A DNA stretch of 41,491 bases from Planctomycetota bacterium. GTDB lineage: Bacteria; Planctomycetota; PLA2; JAEUHO01. A program made the translations under genes and the position numbers. Location of the stretch: assembly GCA_020851795.1 (NCBI GenBank), contig JADZCA010000022.1, forward strand, positions 1 through 41,491. Direction: 5' to 3'. This document shows, piece by piece, positions 37,749-41,491 of this stretch; position 1 is the stretch's first letter, and each line of letters starts with the position of its first letter. Below the pieces are notes generated by a model. That model saw only the letters and a program-made list of their open reading frames with translations. It was not told the DNA's origin and did no database searches.

Positions 37749-40700
37749 TCACCCGCCGTAGGGGACGAAGGCGGCCCAGTAGCGGGGGGCGGCGAAGCGG
37801 CGGCGGCCGTCGGCGTCACGACGGTCGCGCAGGGCCAGCGCCGCCTCGCGCAGGGCGTCGGCGGGGGCGAGCGGGGCGTCCTTGCGCAGCAGGCGCTCGT
37901 AGACGCCGTCCATGAGCAGGCGGGTGGCCTCGTCGTCCACCTTCCACAGCGAGGCGAGCACGCGGCGCGCGCCCGCCATCTGGAACGCGCTGACGAGGCC
38001 GAGCACGCCCTCGCCCGACTCGGCCGTGCCCTTGGCGGTCTCGCAGGCGGAGAGCGTGACGAGCTCGACGCCGTCGAGGTCGAGGTAGGACGCCTCGAGC
38101 GCGGTCAGCACGCCGTCGTCGCCGCCGCCGCCCTCGCGCGGGTTGGCGCCCGCGAGCGCGAGGCCGGAGAGCAGCATCGGGTCGTGGCCGACCGCGAGCA
38201 TGCGCTCGGCGTCGGCGGAGAGGAACGCGTCCTTGACCTTGCGGTCGTAGAGGCCGGCCAAGAGGTCGGTGCGGGCGAAGCCGTGCGTGGCGACGTGGAC
38301 GAAGCGACGGCCCTTGACGCCCTCGCGCACGCGGGCCTCGGTGGCGTCGGCGCCGAGCCGGAGCGTCGTCGCGTCCGCGCCGAACCGCTCGCGCAGCGCG
38401 AGGGCCTCCTCCCGCGTGGCGGGGATGGGGGAGAACGACCCGCCGCGCGGGGCGCGGTCGAGCGCGGCGAGGACGGGGGGCGGCGTCGCCAGCGACCGGT
38501 CCTTCGGGCCGGCGTCGGCGTGGTCGTAGTCCACGCCGCCGACGACGAGTGCGCCGACGCCGGGCGGCGGCGCGTCCTTCGCCGGGACGAGGTCGAAGGG
38601 GTGGAACACGTACGAGACCGCGACGTCGTCGAGGAGCGCGCGGCCCGCCTCCTTCCCCGGGACGGCGGCGAAGGGGACCGAGGCGAGCGCCGCGTCGGGA
38701 CAGACGACGACGCGCTTCAGGTCCGGCCCGAGGACCCCCTCGAGCGGCGACCAGACGAGGCGGCGGACCGCTGCGCCGGCCTCCGCGACCGCCTCGCGCG
38801 ACGCGTCGTCGCCGGCGTCGTCGGCGATCGCGGTGACGAACGCCTCGCACGCCGCGTCGATCTCGTCCGCGCCGCCGAGCTCGACGCGCACGGCGTCGCC
38901 GGCGCCCCGCAGCACCCAGCCGACGTAGCGCTCTCGCACCCGCAGGAGATCGACCAGCGCCGTGCCGTCGGGGAGCGCGTGGGCCACGTCGGCGTCGCGC
39001 AGGTCGAGCCGCTCGAGCGCGGCCCGCCGCGGCGCGCAACGGCTGGCGAGCTCCGCGGTCAGGCGCTCGCGCTCCGCGGCGGCGGCGGCGTAGCGGGTCT
39101 GCCACGCGCCGCGCGCCGCGGCGTCGCGCCCGGCCGGGGGCGAGTTCGCCAGGCGGCTCGCCGTCCGCTGCGCCGTCTCGAGACGCTCGACGAGCGCCGG
39201 GTCCACGTCCGCCCGGCGACGCCAGAGGGCCCGCTCGGCCGCCTCCGCGCGCGCGACCAGCCCGCGCAACCGCAGCGTCTCGGCGTGCCCCGAGAGCTTC
39301 GCTCCTCGGGCGAACGACACCCATCGGTCCAACGCGTGCCGCGTGTTCCGGGTCAACGCGAGGCGCTGCGACCCGACGAGGCCGGCGAGGTTGGCCCGCA
39401 CGAACGCCTCGGTGCTGGCGAGCGCCCGCTCGAAGTACGGGCGGGCTTCGGCGAGAGCGCCTTGGTCCTGCAGGAGCGACGCGAGGTTGCCGAGGTCGAT
39501 CGCGGCGTCCGGGTGGTCCTCGCCCGGCGCCTGCGTCACGATGCGGACCGCGCGCTCGAGTCGCGCGCGGGCGCCGGCGTAGTCGCGCAGCTCCCACAAC
39601 GCGAGGCCGAGACCGTTGAGCACCTTCGCGACGCTCGGGCTCTCCGCGCCCGACGAGCGCTCGGCGATGGCGAGCGCACGCTCGTAGAGCGGCACGGCCT
39701 GTGCGAAGGCCCCTTGGGTGCGGTGGAGCCTTGCGAGGCTGAGCAGCGTCGCCGCGACCAAGGCGGAGCCGGGGCCGAGGCGGCGTTCGCGGATCCCCAG
39801 CGCGCGCTCGTGGAGGCGCCGCGCGTCCTCGTACGCGCCCGCTCTCTCGAGCGCCACCGCCAGGACCGAGAGGTCCTGGGCGACGTCGGGATGGTCGGCC
39901 CCGAGCACCGCCTCGCGAATCGAGAGCGCGCGCTCCGCGAGAGGGCGGGCCTCGGCGTGCGACCCCACGTCGAGGAGGATCACCGCCAACTGGGAGAGCG
40001 TTCGGGCCACGTTCCTGTGGCGCACGCCGAGCGACGACTCGAGGATCACGAGGGCCCGCTCCATCGCGGCCCGCGCCTCGGCGAACGCGCCCTCGTCGGC
40101 GAGGAGATTGCCGAGGTCGACGAGCGCGGTCGCGACGTACGGGTGCCGTGGGCCGCGCGCCTTCTCGTAGATCGCGATCGCGCGCTCGAGGAGGGGGCGT
40201 GCCTCACGGAACGCGCCCGAGAGCCGCAGATGACCGGCGAGCGCGACGAGACAGCCCGCGACGTAGGGGTGGTCGGCGCCCAGCGTCTCCTCGAAGATCG
40301 AGAGCGCGCGTTCCGCGAGCGCGCGGGCCTCCGGCCAGGCGCCCTGTCGGCTCCGGGCGTTCGCGAGGTTGCTCAGCACCTCGGCGACGGCGCGACTGCG
40401 TGGCCCGTAGACCCGCTCCCTCAGGGCGACCACGGCCTCCAAGCGCTTCGTCGCCTCGTCATGCTCCCCGAGGTCGGCGAGGAGCAGCGCGTAGTTGTTC
40501 GAGACGGTGGCGAAGTTCGGATGGTCGGTGCCGAACACCCGCTCGCAGAGGGCCAGCGTGCGGATGTAGATCGGTCGTGCGGCGGCGTAGTCCCCCTTGC
40601 TGACGAGGACGCCCGCGAAGTCGTTGAGGAGGCCGCCGACCTCGGGCGCGTCGGGGCCCAGCGCCACCTCGAGCGCCGAGAGCGCCTCCTCGAACAGGGC

Positions 40701-41282
40701 CTTCGCGGCGTCGAGCTCGCCGAGGTCGGCGAGGACGCCCGCGAGCTCCCCGCGCGTGATCGACGTCTCGCGGTGCGCGCGCCCGAGGGCTCGTTCCTGG
40801 ATCCCCGCGGCCCGTTCGAGACGCTGGCGCGCCTCCCCGTACGCGCCTCGGGCGCGGGACGTCTTCGCGAGCTGGAGGAGCGCCGTCGCCAGCGCGGGGG
40901 CGTCGGGCCCGAGCGTCCTCTCGCGCAGCGCCACCGCACGCTCGAGCGCGACGGACGCGTCCGCCGTCTTGCCGAGCTCGAGGAGCGCCACCCCGAGCAC
41001 CTCGAGCGAGCGCGCGAGGTCGGCGTGCTCCGGGCCCTGGACGCGCTCGCGGATGTCCACCGCCTCGCGTGCGCCGGACGCCGCCGACCGTGCATCCCCG
41101 GCGTCGAGCGCCGCGGCCGCCTTCGCGTCGAGGGCGGACGCGCGGGCGAGGTCGGCGGAGGCGTCGCTCGGTGCCGGCGCCGGCGGCGGCGCCGCGTCCT
41201 GCGCCGTCGCGGGCGCGGCGACGACGAGGGACGCGCCGAGCAGGAGGCCGGCGACGAAGGCGGCGGGGGACGGGCTCGGCAT
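37749..41282 (-). CDS. Exported TPR-CHAT protein (caspase-like cysteine peptidase)
   Basis: The 1177-residue product has a signal peptide (FVAGLLLGASLVVAAPATAQ). About thirteen 42-residue tetratricopeptide repeats of the kinesin-light-chain type follow (units such as LGADHPDVAQDLSVLAVAL and YEDARRLHERALGIRE), to about residue 640. After a helical linker comes a CHAT domain with both catalytic residues: His1000 in RFVHVATHGFA and Cys1080 in VTLSACETAKG. It then has GARRVLASLWKVDD and ends in AAFVPYGG, the family's usual end. TPR-CHAT proteins include Craspase, partner of gRAMP, but no Cas gene is nearby and this one is exported. The ATG at 41282 has GGGAG upstream. Confidence 0.9.
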   Translation of the reverse strand: MPSPSPAAFVAGLLLGASLVVAAPATAQDAAPPPAPAPSDASADLARASALDAKAAAALDAGDARSAASGAREAVDIRERVQGPEHADLARSLEVLGVALLELGKTADASVALERAVALRERTLGPDAPALATALLQLAKTSRARGAYGEARQRLERAAGIQERALGRAHRETSITRGELAGVLADLGELDAAKALFEEALSALEVALGPDAPEVGGLLNDFAGVLVSKGDYAAARPIYIRTLALCERVFGTDHPNFATVSNNYALLLADLGEHDEATKRLEAVVALRERVYGPRSRAVAEVLSNLANARSRQGAWPEARALAERALSIFEETLGADHPYVAGCLVALAGHLRLSGAFREARPLLERAIAIYEKARGPRHPYVATALVDLGNLLADEGAFAEARAAMERALVILESSLGVRHRNVARTLSQLAVILLDVGSHAEARPLAERALSIREAVLGADHPDVAQDLSVLAVALERAGAYEDARRLHERALGIRERRLGPGSALVAATLLSLARLHRTQGAFAQAVPLYERALAIAERSSGAESPSVAKVLNGLGLALWELRDYAGARARLERAVRIVTQAPGEDHPDAAIDLGNLASLLQDQGALAEARPYFERALASTEAFVRANLAGLVGSQRLALTRNTRHALDRWVSFARGAKLSGHAETLRLRGLVARAEAAERALWRRRADVDPALVERLETAQRTASRLANSPPAGRDAAARGAWQTRYAAAAAERERLTAELASRCAPRRAALERLDLRDADVAHALPDGTALVDLLRVRERYVGWVLRGAGDAVRVELGGADEIDAACEAFVTAIADDAGDDASREAVAEAGAAVRRLVWSPLEGVLGPDLKRVVVCPDAALASVPFAAVPGKEAGRALLDDVAVSYVFHPFDLVPAKDAPPPGVGALVVGGVDYDHADAGPKDRSLATPPPVLAALDRAPRGGSFSPIPATREEALALRERFGADATTLRLGADATEARVREGVKGRRFVHVATHGFARTDLLAGLYDRKVKDAFLSADAERMLAVGHDPMLLSGLALAGANPREGGGGDDGVLTALEASYLDLDGVELVTLSACETAKGTAESGEGVLGLVSAFQMAGARRVLASLWKVDDEATRLLMDGVYERLLRKDAPLAPADALREAALALRDRRDADGRRRFAAPRYWAAFVPYGG

Positions 41283-41378
41283 GTCACTCCCGACAGGCGG
41301 CGGCCCGCCGCGGCCATTTCACCCGCGGCCCCCGGTGCGTCGCAAGCGCGCGGCGGGCGGCGAGCCGACCGTGCCGCG

Positions 41379-41491
41379 TCAGCCGAGCAGGCGCGAGAGG
41401 TCGGCGCCGGGCCGCACGTCCTTCGGCGCGCGGCCGCGGGCGTAGAGGCGCGCGCCGCCCACGCCGACCAGCCGGGCGCGGGCGCCCTCGA
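41379..41491 (-). CDS. C-terminal end of an unidentified gene, cut by the window edge
   Basis: The frame ending at the TGA (41381-41379) reads EGARARLVGVGGARLYARGR, then a DVRPGADLSRLLG tail, for about 36 residues. Composition and frame fit a real C-terminus, perhaps a small beta domain, but it is too short to name. It lies upstream of the TPR-CHAT gene on the same strand, with 96 bases between. Confidence 0.45.
   Translation of the reverse strand, partial: EGARARLVGVGGARLYARGRAPKDVRPGADLSRLLG

Noticed and set aside
36041..37819. Extension of the HEAT/VWA frame far upstream of its signal peptide
   Set aside because: The extra sequence is antisense to the dienelactone hydrolase. A signal peptide at 36040 and a -10 box just before it fix the start.
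37749..41282. CRISPR-associated Craspase
   Set aside because: The protein has a signal peptide and there is no gRAMP or other Cas gene in the window.

Overview
The window is very GC-rich DNA with tightly packed genes and many GTG starts. It looks like a bacterial chromosome, most probably Planctomycetota or another PVC-group lineage. The clues are a long GreA with a large N-terminal extension, an exported HEAT-repeat/VWA protein of planctomycete style, a DUF4062 protein and an exported TPR-CHAT protein. No phage, plasmid or insertion-sequence genes are visible. The taxonomic call is an inference.

Layout. 1-467: a 28-bp tandem repeat array. 468-2095 (-): dapA and a PdxJ-like gene with its catalytic residues lost. 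2096-2697: no gene, long GC-rich repeats. 2698-3740 (+): rsmD and a FlgM-like gene behind a sigma-28-like promoter. 3791-9180 (+): an exported Pro/Ala-rich protein, an RluB-type pseudouridine synthase and a double-domain M16 peptidase. 9155-13650: a 4.2-kb DUF4062/STAND-like gene framed by a 97-bp direct duplication of the M16 gene end, next to tRNA-Arg(CCG). 13927-16122 (+): long greA. 16244-23769 (-): a GGDEF-EAL membrane protein, a hybrid histidine kinase, and an ECF sigma/anti-sigma-like/membrane protein operon. 23843-25343 (+): isoaspartyl peptidase and a GNAT. 25330-26331 (-): moaA. 26442-33118 (-): a seven-gene lipid-modification operon. 33272-36040 (-): exported HEAT/VWA protein. 36251-37090 (+): dienelactone hydrolase. 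37170-37628 (-): DUF3592 protein. 37749-41282 (-): exported TPR-CHAT protein. 41379-41491 (-): the end of one more gene.

The most notable region is the lipid operon. A delta-9-type desaturase, an FAD oxidoreductase, a DUF1365 protein, a cyclopropane-fatty-acid-synthase-like enzyme, a peroxiredoxin-like protein, a DUF1295 membrane protein and a second CFA-synthase-like methyltransferase follow each other. Six of the seven junction partners are linked by 4-nt stop/start overlaps or a 4-nt gap. The peroxiredoxin-like gene has an in-frame TGA exactly where homologues carry the peroxidatic cysteine. It is followed by a bacterial-type SECIS hairpin (8-bp stem, GGU loop, 17 nt after the TGA). I read it as a selenoprotein that would otherwise be annotated as two broken fragments.

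At least nine genes carry a TANNNT -10 hexamer only 6-10 nt before the start codon, which suggests leaderless or near-leaderless transcription is common here. All protein identifications are from reading motifs; no database search was run.
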